From: Proruminimicrobium sp963666965
Lineage (GTDB): Bacteria; Elusimicrobiota; Endomicrobiia; Endomicrobiales; Endomicrobiaceae
Assembly (NCBI GenBank): GCA_963666965.1
Contig: OY762939.1
Span: 558,001-622,000 of the forward strand
Direction: 5' to 3'
DNA length: 64,000 nucleotides
The position numbers were made by a program, and so were the translations under genes. Below, piece after piece: positions 43,446 through 52,585 of this stretch (positions within the stretch are counted from its first letter, which is position 1; every line of letters begins with the position of its first letter). The notes under the pieces were generated by a model that was not told the origin of the DNA, searched no databases, and was given only the letters and a program-made list of their open reading frames with translations.

Positions 43446-43503
43446 ACACAAAGGATGCGAAAAGTTACATGCTTATGCATGTGATTTCTTGGATCTTTTG
43501 TGT
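43446..43503 (+). other. long intercistronic hairpin, candidate RNase III site
   Basis: CACAAAGGAT (43447-43456) pairs with ATCTTTTGTG (43493-43502). The stem continues inward with few mismatches to CATGC/GCATG around a TTAT loop, giving about 24 pairs in total. It lies 31 bases before pnp, the place where enteric bacteria have the RNase III cleavage hairpin used in PNPase autoregulation. Confidence 0.7.
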
Positions 43504-43533
43504 GATGTTTATAGACGGACTACAGGAGTTAAA

Positions 43534-45594
43534 ATGGAATTAATCAAAACATCATTGAATGTTGCAGGCAAAGAGATTTTTTTTGAATCAGGCAAGCTTG
43601 CAAAACAGGCAAACGGATCTTGTGTAGTAAGAGTAGGCGATACTATGGTAATGGCAAATGCCGTTGCTTCAGCAGTGCCGAAAGAAGGAATAGATTTTAT
43701 GCCTCTTACCGTTGACTACAGAGAAAGAGGATATGCCGCAGGTAAAATACCGGGCGGATTTTTCAAAAGAGAAACAAAGGCAAGAGACAGCGAAATTCTT
43801 GTCAGCAGACTTATAGACAGAACAATCAGACCGCTTTTCCCGGAATACTGGAGAAACGATACGCAGATAGCAAACATTGTTTTATCACATGACGGCATAA
43901 ACGATACAGATGTTATGAGCATAATAGCTACTTCGGCAGCGCTTCATGTTTCCGATTTACCTCTTGCCAAACCGGTAGGAGCAGTAAGAATAGGAAGAGT
44001 TGAAGGCAAGTTTATTGTAAACCCTACGCTTGAAGAACAGAAACTCGGCGATTTGGATTTGATAGTCGGCGGAACGGATGAAGCCATAACCATGGTTGAA
44101 GCCGGAGCAGGCGAATTGTCGGAATCTGAAATGCTTGAAGCTTTAAACATAGCTAAAGAAGAAATAGCAAAAATATGTAATTTTATTAAAACGCTTCCTT
44201 CAAAGGTGAAAATGGTTGTAACGGAACCTGTAATAGATTCCGCTTTGGTTGCCGCAGTTGAAGCCGAAGCAATACCTAAAGCCAAAGAATGCGTAACTAT
44301 AAAAGAAAAAACACAGAGAGATTCTGCATGGTCGGCTTTTAAAGCTGATCTTCAGAAAAGATTTGCGGAAAAATATCCTGAAAGCTCAAAAGACATTGAT
44401 TCTGTAATGGAAAATGTATTTTATAAACAGGCAAGAGAACTTGTTCTCGGCCAGAAAGTAAGAACAGACGGAAGAGCTCTTACGGAAATCAGACCTATAA
44501 CATGCGAAGTCGGCTATCTGCCGAGAGCGCACGGTTCTGCAGTATTTACAAGAGGCCAGACACAGGCATTGGCTTCCGTAACTTTGGGAACTCCGGGCGA
44601 TATGCAGATTATGGATGAATTGACCGGTGAATATAAAGAAAGATTTATGCTTAATTATAATTTTCCAGGCTTTGCGACAGGCGAACCTAAACCTGACAGA
44701 GGTCCCGGAAGAAGAGAAATAGGCCACGGAGCTTTGGCAAGAAGAGGTTTAAGCGCTGTTCTTCCTTCCGAAAAAGATTTTTCTTATACAATGAGAATAG
44801 TATCTGATATATTGGAATCAAACGGATCGTCTTCGATGGCTTCTGTTTGCGGCGGATGCCTTGCATTGTTTGATGCAGGAGTACCGGTAAAATCTGCATG
44901 CGCAGGTATTGCGATGGGGCTTATGAAAGAAGGCGACAATTACGTTATACTTACCGATATTATGGGAATGGAAGATCATCTCGGCGATATGGATTTTAAA
45001 GTTGTCGGTACAAAAAAAGGAATCACTGCATTACAGATGGATATTAAAATAGCAGGTCTTACAACCGAAATTATGGCAAAAGCGCTTGAACAGGCAAGAA
45101 TCGGAAGACTTGAAATACTCGGCAAAATGGAAGCAGCTATTTCCGAACCTAGAAAAGATCTTTCGCAGTATGCTCCGAGAATGGTTACAGTCGTTATACC
45201 TCAGAGCAAAATCGGCGGATTGATCGGCCCAGGCGGCAAAAACATAAGAAATATTCAGGAAACAACCGGCGCAAAAATTGATATAGAAGAAGACGGTACG
45301 GTATTTATATCTTCTGACAGCGCAGAATCTCTTGCAACTGCAAAAAATATGGTTGAATCTTTGACTGCCGAAGTTGAAGTTGGTAAAATATACAAAGGTA
45401 AAGTAACAAAGATAATGGCTTTCGGAGCATTCGTTGAAATATTGCCGGGCAAAGAAGGACTGGTTCATATTTCAAAGTTCGGAAAAGGTCATGTTAAGAA
45501 AGTTGAAGATGTAGTTTCGGAAGGCGAAGAAATAGTTGTAAAAGTTGACGAAATTGACAAACAGGGTCGTATCAATTTAAGCAAAAATATATAA
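43534..45594 (+). CDS. pnp: polyribonucleotide nucleotidyltransferase (PNPase)
   Basis: 3'-5' phosphorolytic exoribonuclease. 686 residues from ATG 43534 (AGGAG 5 bases upstream). Seen: two RNase PH-like domains (F-M-P-L-T-V-D-Y-R-E-R and the phosphate-site segment S-S-M-A-S-V-C-G-G), a KH domain (I-G-G-L-I-G-P-G-G-K-N-I-R) and a C-terminal S1 domain (G-K-V-T-K-I-M-A-F-G-A-F-V). Full length. Confidence 0.98.
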   Translation: MELIKTSLNVAGKEIFFESGKLAKQANGSCVVRVGDTMVMANAVASAVPKEGIDFMPLTVDYRERGYAAGKIPGGFFKRETKARDSEILVSRLIDRTIRPLFPEYWRNDTQIANIVLSHDGINDTDVMSIIATSAALHVSDLPLAKPVGAVRIGRVEGKFIVNPTLEEQKLGDLDLIVGGTDEAITMVEAGAGELSESEMLEALNIAKEEIAKICNFIKTLPSKVKMVVTEPVIDSALVAAVEAEAIPKAKECVTIKEKTQRDSAWSAFKADLQKRFAEKYPESSKDIDSVMENVFYKQARELVLGQKVRTDGRALTEIRPITCEVGYLPRAHGSAVFTRGQTQALASVTLGTPGDMQIMDELTGEYKERFMLNYNFPGFATGEPKPDRGPGRREIGHGALARRGLSAVLPSEKDFSYTMRIVSDILESNGSSSMASVCGGCLALFDAGVPVKSACAGIAMGLMKEGDNYVILTDIMGMEDHLGDMDFKVVGTKKGITALQMDIKIAGLTTEIMAKALEQARIGRLEILGKMEAAISEPRKDLSQYAPRMVTVVIPQSKIGGLIGPGGKNIRNIQETTGAKIDIEEDGTVFISSDSAESLATAKNMVESLTAEVEVGKIYKGKVTKIMAFGAFVEILPGKEGLVHISKFGKGHVKKVEDVVSEGEEIVVKVDEIDKQGRINLSKNI

Positions 45595-45609
45595 TTGAGG
45601 AAATCCTTT

Positions 45610-46077
45610 ATGCCAAGCGCTGAAAAAGATACTAATTTGCAGCATCAGATACAGTCTCTTTACGAGATTATGCAGGAAGAAAAAGTAGAAGAAATTGAAA
45701 TAAAATCTCCTGATTTGAGAGTTCATATCAGGAGAAAAGGTGCAAATACGGGGCGTCATGCCGTTCAGCATTCTCACGGCGCGCCTGTTGAACCGGAACA
45801 AATATCAGAACAGCCTAAAGCTCAGCAGTCTGTTGCCGGAGATACTATGAAGTCGCCTATTAACGGCACTTTTTACAGATCTCCGTCTCCGTCATCTCCG
45901 ATGTATGTTAAAGAAGGAGATGTCGTTGATACCGGCAAGACTCTCTGCATAGTTGAAGCTATGAAGGTTATGAACGAAATTAAAGCTACCGAAAAAATGA
46001 AAATTGTAAGTATTATTGCAGAAAACGGAAAGACGGTTGAAAAAGACCAGGATTTGTTTGTAATAGAAAAGTTATAA
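45610..46077 (+). CDS. accB: biotin carboxyl carrier protein of acetyl-CoA carboxylase
   Basis: 155 residues. Carries biotin for the first step of fatty-acid synthesis. Seen: a Pro/Gln-rich linker, then the biotinyl domain with E-A-M-K-V-M-N-E-I (biotin lysine) and the thumb-like P-S-P-S-S-P-M-Y-V. Start at ATG 45610; an upstream TTG overlaps its GAGG site. No accC follows: the neighbours are pnp (15 bases before) and a winged-helix gene, an unusual place for accB. Confidence 0.94.
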   Translation: MPSAEKDTNLQHQIQSLYEIMQEEKVEEIEIKSPDLRVHIRRKGANTGRHAVQHSHGAPVEPEQISEQPKAQQSVAGDTMKSPINGTFYRSPSPSSPMYVKEGDVVDTGKTLCIVEAMKVMNEIKATEKMKIVSIIAENGKTVEKDQDLFVIEKL

Positions 46078-46095
46078 TTTTTTGAGAGGAAACAA

Positions 46096-46302
46096 ATGGT
46101 AGATGTAATAGGCAATATGGCAGGCCAGATCTGGAGATATCTTGATTCAGTCGGAGGAGAATCTACTCCGATACAGTTAAAAGCCCAGCTCGGTCTGTCG
46201 AATACGATGCTTTATCTTGCTTTAGGATGGCTTTCCAGAGAAAATAAAGTGGCAATAATACCTTACGAATATTCATATAAAATAAGTCTCATAAGAGACT
46301 GA
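46096..46302 (+). CDS. winged-helix DUF2582-type protein
   Basis: 68 residues. The sequence I-W-R-Y-L-D ... L-K-A-Q-L-G-L-S-N-T-M-L-Y-L-A-L-G-W-L-S-R-E-N-K-V fits the small stand-alone winged helix-turn-helix family (DUF2582). Possibly a DNA-binding regulator; targets unknown. 18 bases after accB, SD GAGAGGA. Confidence 0.75.
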   Translation: MVDVIGNMAGQIWRYLDSVGGESTPIQLKAQLGLSNTMLYLALGWLSRENKVAIIPYEYSYKISLIRD

Positions 46303-46421
46303 CTTGGTACTGGAAGTTAAGATGGCAAAAAACTGTGGAATGTCTTAAAATTACTGCATGAAAAATTTTTAACTTCTGAGTTTTAAACCCGTCTAAACTT
46401 TCTTGTTTTGAGGGGTAAATT

Positions 46422-48569
46422 ATGGCAAGTGCAAAATCACAAAATACAAACCGTTTATTGATAGGAACAGCATGCGCGTTCTTATCATTTTTTTTGCTTT
46501 ATTGCCTTATATCTCCGCAAACTACGGGCCTTATCGGCGCTTCATTTAACAATATAATGAGAAAACTTTTCGGTACGGCTTCTTACGCTATACCTCCCGT
46601 TTTATTGTGGTTTTCAATATTATATTTCCGTATTTCTCTGCAGCTTAGAACAAGGCTTGATATCGTTTTTGCCGTGTTTACGGTGATTTTATTTTCCGTT
46701 CAATTTGAGTTGTTTAAAAAAATTGCCGGAGTTTCAGGCGGTTGGACCGGCGAAAACCTGGTTCCTTTTTTTATGGAACTTTTTGGTTTTTATATAGCTG
46801 TTATCGTAGTTTTTCTGCTTATTATTTTTTTGATAACAAGAATATTAAGGCTTTCAACCAGAAAAATGATATCGTATTTTTGGTTTTCTTTAATTGAAGA
46901 TATAAAGAACTGGAGAGCTGCAAGGCTTGCAAAACAGCAGGAAAAAGCCAGAATAATAAAAGCCGAAAAGCCGAAAGAAATAAAGAAAGAAGCGCCTGCC
47001 GTTCAGGAAAAACCTAAAATTGTAGAACCGGATAAACTGGAAAAAATAAAACAGCAGAATCAAGATCAAAAAATAGTAAAAGAGGCGAAAGAAAAAGTTG
47101 ATGTTAAGGGATTTCCGTATAAATTGCCGGTTCTCAATCTTCTCAGAGAAGGCGGCGATTTAAACGTTGTTTTAAGTGAAGATGCTTTGCAGGAACGTGC
47201 CGAAAGATTGAGGCAGACGCTTGCTGATTTCAATATAGAATGTTCAGTAAAAGATATCATTCCGGGTCCTGTAATTACCAGATATGATATTATACTTGCT
47301 CCCGGCATAAAAATACAATCGGTTTTGAATCTGTCCGACAATATTTCTTTGGCTATGAAAACATCCGCCATAAGAATAGTTCCGGTTCCTGAAAAATCTG
47401 CGGTCGGCATAGAAATACCAAATCCGAGAGCATCTCTTGTCAGTTTAAAAAGCATACTTGAAACTGAAGAATTTACTTCTTCAAAATCTTTGCTTACGCT
47501 TGCTCTTGGAACGACAACAGAAGGAAAAGGCTATGTTGCCGATCTTGCTAAAATGCCCCATCTTCTTGTTGCAGGAGCCACGGGTTCGGGAAAATCCGTA
47601 GGAATACACAGTATTATTTTATCGATTCTTTATAAAGCAAGGCCTGATGAAGTCAAGTTTATGCTTATAGATCCGAAAAGAGTTGAAATGACTGTTTATC
47701 AGGATATACCGCACTTGTATGACCCGTGCTGCATGGCTGAAGACGCTAAAGTCATTACTCAGCCTAAAAACGCCGCATCCGCTTTGAAAAGACTTGTTGC
47801 GATAATGGAAGCAAGATATGAAAAATATGCAAAACATGTAGTCAGAAACATAGATGATTTTAATAAGAAAATGTCCGAAACGGGCGAAGAAGAAAAAGAT
47901 TATTTTATTGTGGTTATAATAGACGAACTGGCAGATTTGATGCTTGTGGCTGCAAAGGAAATTGAAGATTCAATACAGCGCCTTGCCCAGATGGCAAGAG
48001 CAGTCGGAATTCATTTGATACTTGCCACTCAGAGGCCGTCAACAAACGTAATAACGGGCGTTATTAAGGCAAATTTTCCGGCAAGAATATCATTTCAGAC
48101 GACATCCAATATAGATTCGAGAGTTATTCTTGATACGATAGGCGCGGAAGATTTAATCGGAAAAGGAGATATGCTGTTTTTAACTCCGGCAGAATCAAGA
48201 CCTGTCAGGCTTCAGGGAGCTTTTGTTTCAACAAAAGAAGCTTCCAGCGTCGTAAAATTTATAGCCGATCAGGAATTTCCCAGAATATATGAGCCTTTGA
48301 TAGTTGAGGTGAGTGCAAACTCCGTCGCAACAACTGAAGATAAGGCAAACAAAGATTTGATACCGGCTCTTAAACTTATTCTTGAAAGAAGAAGAGTTTC
48401 GCAGGATCTTTTAAAGGCGAATTTCGGGTCATCCGCAAGAGCAACAAATATTTTAAGCGTTCTGGAAATGAGAGAATTTATATCTAAACCGGAAGGAACA
48501 AATAGATGGGAAATAAATTTTGCTAAAATAGAGGAATATATAATGCAAAATGAAAGAGGTGCTTTATGA
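46422..48569 (+). CDS. ftsK: DNA translocase FtsK/SpoIIIE
   Basis: 715 residues. Septum-located motor that pumps chromosome ends apart. N-terminal part has about four membrane segments, followed by a charged linker. The motor has Walker A G-A-T-G-S-G-K-S ~384, Walker B V-I-I-D-E-L-A-D ~500 and A-T-Q-R-P-S. The C-terminal gamma winged helix (R-R-R-V-S-Q-D-L-L ... A-T-N-I-L) reads polar DNA signals. SD GAGGGG. It starts the run ftsK-lolA-rodZ-like-rimO-pgsA-MBL-xerC/D; its XerC/D partner is in the same run. Confidence 0.97.
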   Translation: MASAKSQNTNRLLIGTACAFLSFFLLYCLISPQTTGLIGASFNNIMRKLFGTASYAIPPVLLWFSILYFRISLQLRTRLDIVFAVFTVILFSVQFELFKKIAGVSGGWTGENLVPFFMELFGFYIAVIVVFLLIIFLITRILRLSTRKMISYFWFSLIEDIKNWRAARLAKQQEKARIIKAEKPKEIKKEAPAVQEKPKIVEPDKLEKIKQQNQDQKIVKEAKEKVDVKGFPYKLPVLNLLREGGDLNVVLSEDALQERAERLRQTLADFNIECSVKDIIPGPVITRYDIILAPGIKIQSVLNLSDNISLAMKTSAIRIVPVPEKSAVGIEIPNPRASLVSLKSILETEEFTSSKSLLTLALGTTTEGKGYVADLAKMPHLLVAGATGSGKSVGIHSIILSILYKARPDEVKFMLIDPKRVEMTVYQDIPHLYDPCCMAEDAKVITQPKNAASALKRLVAIMEARYEKYAKHVVRNIDDFNKKMSETGEEEKDYFIVVIIDELADLMLVAAKEIEDSIQRLAQMARAVGIHLILATQRPSTNVITGVIKANFPARISFQTTSNIDSRVILDTIGAEDLIGKGDMLFLTPAESRPVRLQGAFVSTKEASSVVKFIADQEFPRIYEPLIVEVSANSVATTEDKANKDLIPALKLILERRRVSQDLLKANFGSSARATNILSVLEMREFISKPEGTNRWEINFAKIEEYIMQNERGAL

Positions 48570-49216
48570 AAAAAATAATTTATTTAGTTTTAATCTGCTT
48601 TATGTCGTCTGCGCCTGTATTTGCGCGCGAGGGCAGTTCGGTTGCTACAAAAGTTATTAAATCAATGGAAGAAGCGCAGGCTTCTATAGTTGATGCGGCT
48701 CTTGAATATACTCAGACGATAACTTATTTTTCAACAGGAGAAAGACAGGTAACTAGAGGCGAAATAAAAATGAAAGAGCCGAATATATATATTTACCAGA
48801 GGCAGCCGAAATACCAGCACACATATATAGACGGCAAAAAGATGATTACTTACGTTCCTGAAAATAAACAGGCGATAATTGAAAGCTGGAAAGAAATTTT
48901 AGAAAACAACATTCTTCTTGCCGCCGCTTTGAATTTCAATAAAAATTATAAGAATGCCAAAATAGATTATAACGTTACTATGGTTGTTCAGACGGATAAA
49001 GAATACTGCCTTATGGTAAAATCCGTAAACGTAAATGAAAATTGGAAAATTTATTTGAATGTTGATTCAACAAAATTTCTTGTAAACAGCGCAATTTATG
49101 AAAATAATAATTTTAAAGTCGAAGTTAAAATGCACAATTACAAACTGAATACGGGGCTCAGTGACAGCATTTTTGAATTTAATGCTCCCAAAGACGTTGA
49201 AGTTGTAGAAATGTAA
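48566..49216 (+). CDS. lolA: outer-membrane lipoprotein carrier LolA-like
   Basis: 216 residues with a signal peptide (K-K-I-I-Y-L-V ... P-V-F-A). The body fits LolA: T-Q-T-I-T-Y-F-S-T-G-E-R-Q-V-T-R-G, I-Y-Q-R-Q-P-K-Y-Q and D-G-K-K-M-I-T-Y-V-P. Periplasmic shuttle for lipoproteins, implying an outer membrane. Its start overlaps the ftsK stop (ATGA). Confidence 0.88.
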   Translation: MKKIIYLVLICFMSSAPVFAREGSSVATKVIKSMEEAQASIVDAALEYTQTITYFSTGERQVTRGEIKMKEPNIYIYQRQPKYQHTYIDGKKMITYVPENKQAIIESWKEILENNILLAAALNFNKNYKNAKIDYNVTMVVQTDKEYCLMVKSVNVNENWKIYLNVDSTKFLVNSAIYENNNFKVEVKMHNYKLNTGLSDSIFEFNAPKDVEVVEM

Positions 49217-49228
49217 GGGAAAGCCAGA

Positions 49229-49993
49229 ATGAAAGAGATCGGTAAAATTTTAAAACAGACAAGAGAAAGCAAAAAAATTACGTTTGAAGAAATTTACAAA
49301 AAAATAAAAATAAAACAGACTTATATAATTGCTCTGGAAAATGACGACGTAAACGCTTTTTCGGCGGAGCTTTATTATAAGAATTTTTTAAGAAGTTACG
49401 CTAAATTTCTAAATCTAAAACCTGAAGAATTTATAGAAAACTATGAGCAGGCAAGAAGAGAAGAACAGAAACAGGAAATAAAACAGCAGGAAGAGACGGC
49501 TGTCGTAAAAGGCAGACTGCAAAAAAAAATGGTGCTTACTCTTATTTTTGCCGCTGTTATGTTTGTTTTTCTTGTCTGGTTTGAATTTTTCTTGAAACAG
49601 CAGTCAAGAAAAGAAAATGAAAAATATACTGCCGACGCTGCAGTTGCAGTTTCGACTTATACTGTTAATGCTGCTGAGGTTGCAGTTTCAAGTTCGCAGG
49701 TTGTTTTGCAGACCACGGCTTTGCCGGCAAAACAAAAACTTGTAATAAAAGCGGGCGGGAAAACATGGATAAGCATTTTTGCCGACAATAAAAAAGCTTT
49801 TGAGGGAACAATAACTTCCGGAGAATCAAAAGAGTTTATGGCTGACGGAGTTTTTGTTGTTAAAATGGGAAACGTATTAAATGCCGTCGTTTATTTTAAT
49901 GATAAAAAAATTGATATAACCGCAGGAGCAGGCAAAAACAACGTTAATGTAATAACACTAAAAAAACCGGAAGCATCTGCAATTGGCAAATAA
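49229..49993 (+). CDS. rodZ: RodZ-like helix-turn-helix membrane protein
   Basis: 254 residues. N-terminal HTH_25 domain (G-K-I-L-K-Q-T-R-E-S-K-K-I-T-F-E-E-I and Y-Y-K-N-F-L-R-S-Y-A), one membrane segment near residue 105, and a C-terminal beta-rich DUF4115-like domain (T-W-I-S-I-F-A-D-N). RodZ links MreB to the envelope in rod-shaped cells. Its last bases overlap rimO. Confidence 0.85.
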   Translation: MKEIGKILKQTRESKKITFEEIYKKIKIKQTYIIALENDDVNAFSAELYYKNFLRSYAKFLNLKPEEFIENYEQARREEQKQEIKQQEETAVVKGRLQKKMVLTLIFAAVMFVFLVWFEFFLKQQSRKENEKYTADAAVAVSTYTVNAAEVAVSSSQVVLQTTALPAKQKLVIKAGGKTWISIFADNKKAFEGTITSGESKEFMADGVFVVKMGNVLNAVVYFNDKKIDITAGAGKNNVNVITLKKPEASAIGK

Positions 49994-51296
49994 AAAAGTA
50001 TCAATCATTACTCTGGGATGTTCAAAAAATACCGTTGAATCTGAATCGGTGGCGGGCCTTTTTTTAAAAGAAGGCTTTGAGCTTACCGGCGATATTTCAA
50101 AAAGCTCAATAATAGTTATCCATACATGTTCTTTTATAAAAGACGCTCAGCTTGAATCTGAAAAACAGATAGAATTTGCATGTTCTCTTAAAAAGAAAAG
50201 TCCCGGTTTAAAAGTTTTCGTATCGGGATGTCTGCCTCAGCTTTTAAAAGACGAGTTTGTAAAAAAATATCCTTTTACAGACGGATATGTCGGAACCGGC
50301 AATTTCGGAGAAATAGTAAAACTTATAAAAAAAGATTCTTTTTTTCATGATACGTCGGTAGCCGGCGGTATGAATGATCCCAGAAAAAGGGTTCTCTCGG
50401 CAAATCTTCCTACAACATATATAAAAATATCCGAAGGGTGCAATCATAAATGCAGTTTCTGTATAATACCGTCTTTAAGAGGTTCTTATGTAAGCAGAAC
50501 AGTAAAATCAATAACAGAAGAGGCGAAAGCTCTTGCCGGCTGCGGAATAAAAGAAGTTAATATTATCGCTCAGGATACGACTAATTACGGCATTGATATT
50601 TACGGACGCCCGGCCCTTGACAGACTTCTAAAGGAACTGTCAAAAATAAGAGATTTAAAATGGATAAGACTTTTGTATGCATATCCGTCTACAATAAACA
50701 GAAAACTGCTTGACGTCATAAACGAAAATTCAAATATCTGCAAATATATCGATATGCCCATACAGCATGTTTCCCGCAGCGTTTTAAAAAATATGGCAAG
50801 GCCTTTAAATACAGGCGCTGTTGTTGAAAATATAAAAAAAACATATCCTGAAATAATATTAAGAACGTCGGTGATAACAGGTTTTCCCGGTGAAACGAAA
50901 AAAGATTTTAAAGAACTTGCCGGATTTATAAAAGAAAACTATTTTGAACACGTCGGGATATTTGCTTACTCCGATCAGCAGATAGCAAAGTCTTTTAAAT
51001 TAAAAGAAAAAATAAAACAGGAAACAGCCGAGGAAAGAAAACAGATTTTAGCTTCTTTGCAGTTTGAAAACGTATTAAAAAACAATAAGGCCAGAAAGGG
51101 AAAAATTTTTGAAATTCTTGTTGAAAAAGTCAATGCGGATAAAGCTTACGGCAGATCATGGTTTCAGGCTCCGGAGATAGACAGTCAATTTATTATTGAT
51201 ATTAAAAACAACTCTTTCAAACGGGGCGAATTTAAAGAAGTAATGGTTTCAGATGTTAAAGATTATGATATAATAGGTCAGTCTTTAAAAAAATAA
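49983..51296 (+). CDS. rimO: ribosomal protein S12 methylthiotransferase (TTG start)
   Basis: Radical-SAM enzyme that methylthiolates Asp in S12. 437 residues. Seen: N-terminal UPF0004 domain (T-L-G-C-S-K-N-T-V-E-S-E), the radical-SAM C-N-H-K-C-S-F-C near 153, and a C-terminal TRAM domain. L-G-C-S-K-N and the I-P-S-L-R-G motif separate it from MiaB. The TTG start lies 11 bases inside the preceding gene; the next in-frame Met would lose the first cluster cysteine. Confidence 0.95.
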   Translation: MANKKVSIITLGCSKNTVESESVAGLFLKEGFELTGDISKSSIIVIHTCSFIKDAQLESEKQIEFACSLKKKSPGLKVFVSGCLPQLLKDEFVKKYPFTDGYVGTGNFGEIVKLIKKDSFFHDTSVAGGMNDPRKRVLSANLPTTYIKISEGCNHKCSFCIIPSLRGSYVSRTVKSITEEAKALAGCGIKEVNIIAQDTTNYGIDIYGRPALDRLLKELSKIRDLKWIRLLYAYPSTINRKLLDVINENSNICKYIDMPIQHVSRSVLKNMARPLNTGAVVENIKKTYPEIILRTSVITGFPGETKKDFKELAGFIKENYFEHVGIFAYSDQQIAKSFKLKEKIKQETAEERKQILASLQFENVLKNNKARKGKIFEILVEKVNADKAYGRSWFQAPEIDSQFIIDIKNNSFKRGEFKEVMVSDVKDYDIIGQSLKK

Positions 51297-51307
51297 AAGG
51301 GTTTTTT

Positions 51308-51931
51308 ATGAATTTAGCAAATAAGCTGACGGTTTTAAGAATAATACTTGTTCCTGTTTTTGTGGTGTTTATGGCTATAAACAGTTTCTGGTGCAATATT
51401 TTTGCGCTGTTTGTTTTTATTTTTGCGTCAATTACCGATTATTACGACGGCGTTATTGCAAGACAGCAAAATACTATCACGACATTCGGAATATTTCTTG
51501 ATCCTCTTGCAGATAAACTTCTTGTTACTTCGGCATTTGTTTCTTTTGTGGCAATAGAGTCGCTTCAGATACCGGCATGGATGGTTATAGCGATAATAGC
51601 AAGAGAATTTATCATTACGGGTTTAAGATCTTTAGGAGCTTCAAAGAACGTAATAATACCGGCAAGCATATTCGGAAAATTTAAAACAACTTCTCAGATA
51701 ACGGCCATAATTACGATACTCGTAATTTTAATAGCCGAATCTGTTCTTATAAAGTTTTTTAAAGTAACACGGTATGATTTATTTGAAATGTCCGGCTGGC
51801 AGTATATTATGGGCTGGATTTTAATAAATTTACCGTATTGGCTGATGTTTATAGTCACTATTTTGACTGTTTATTCCGGATTGAATTATATTTTACAGCA
51901 TAAAGACGTATTCAGGGACAGTTCTAAATGA
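51308..51931 (+). CDS. pgsA: CDP-diacylglycerol-glycerol-3-phosphate phosphatidyltransferase
   Basis: 207 residues, several membrane segments. First step of phosphatidylglycerol synthesis. The CDP-alcohol phosphotransferase signature D-Y-Y-D-G-V-I-A-R ... G-I-F-L-D-P-L-A-D is complete. Its stop overlaps the next ATG (ATGA). Confidence 0.96.
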   Translation: MNLANKLTVLRIILVPVFVVFMAINSFWCNIFALFVFIFASITDYYDGVIARQQNTITTFGIFLDPLADKLLVTSAFVSFVAIESLQIPAWMVIAIIAREFIITGLRSLGASKNVIIPASIFGKFKTTSQITAIITILVILIAESVLIKFFKVTRYDLFEMSGWQYIMGWILINLPYWLMFIVTILTVYSGLNYILQHKDVFRDSSK

Positions 51932-52554
51932 GCAGGATGAAGGTAGTCTCCGTAATTTCAATCGGATTGATCGAATCCAACTGTTTTATAGTTTACGATG
52001 AAGTTTCAAAAAAATGCATTATTATAGATTCCGGAGAGAAAGCCGATGCCGTTATAAAAAAAATTGACGGGCTTGGCTTAACACCTGAACTTCTTATAAA
52101 CACCCACGGTCATTTTGACCATATAGCCGCAGATGACGCAATAAGAACAAAATATAATATACCTCTTGCCATACATGAAATTGATACTGAGATGCTTAGC
52201 GATCCTTATAAAAATGCTTCCGTAATGACAGGAAAAGACTTATACGTAAAAGCGCCTGAAATTATTCTTAAAGAAGCAAGCTATAAGACAAGTTTTTGCG
52301 ATTATTCCGTTATTCATACGCCGGGCCATACGCAGGGTTCAGTGTGCATTTTAATTGACAAATGGCTTTTTGCCGGCGATACTCTTTTTAAAGGGACGAT
52401 AGGAAGAACAGATTTTCACGGCGGAAGCGCTGAAATGATGAAAAAATCTCTGCAAAAAATAAAACAACTCGATAAAGATACGGAGGTTTTTCCGGGCCAC
52501 GGAGATTCTACTTTTATCAGAGACGAACTTGCCAAAAATATATATTTGAGATAA
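51928..52554 (+). CDS. metallo-beta-lactamase-fold hydrolase
   Basis: 208 residues of the glyoxalase II-like group. Zinc motifs: N-T-H-G-H-F-D-H, H-T-P-G-H, F-A-G-D-T-L and G-H-G-D-S-T. Substrate cannot be told from sequence; related proteins hydrolyse thioesters. Overlaps pgsA by 4 bases. Confidence 0.93.
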   Translation: MSRMKVVSVISIGLIESNCFIVYDEVSKKCIIIDSGEKADAVIKKIDGLGLTPELLINTHGHFDHIAADDAIRTKYNIPLAIHEIDTEMLSDPYKNASVMTGKDLYVKAPEIILKEASYKTSFCDYSVIHTPGHTQGSVCILIDKWLFAGDTLFKGTIGRTDFHGGSAEMMKKSLQKIKQLDKDTEVFPGHGDSTFIRDELAKNIYLR

Positions 52555-52585
52555 AAAATATTTAAAAAAACCGGAAACTATTTGA

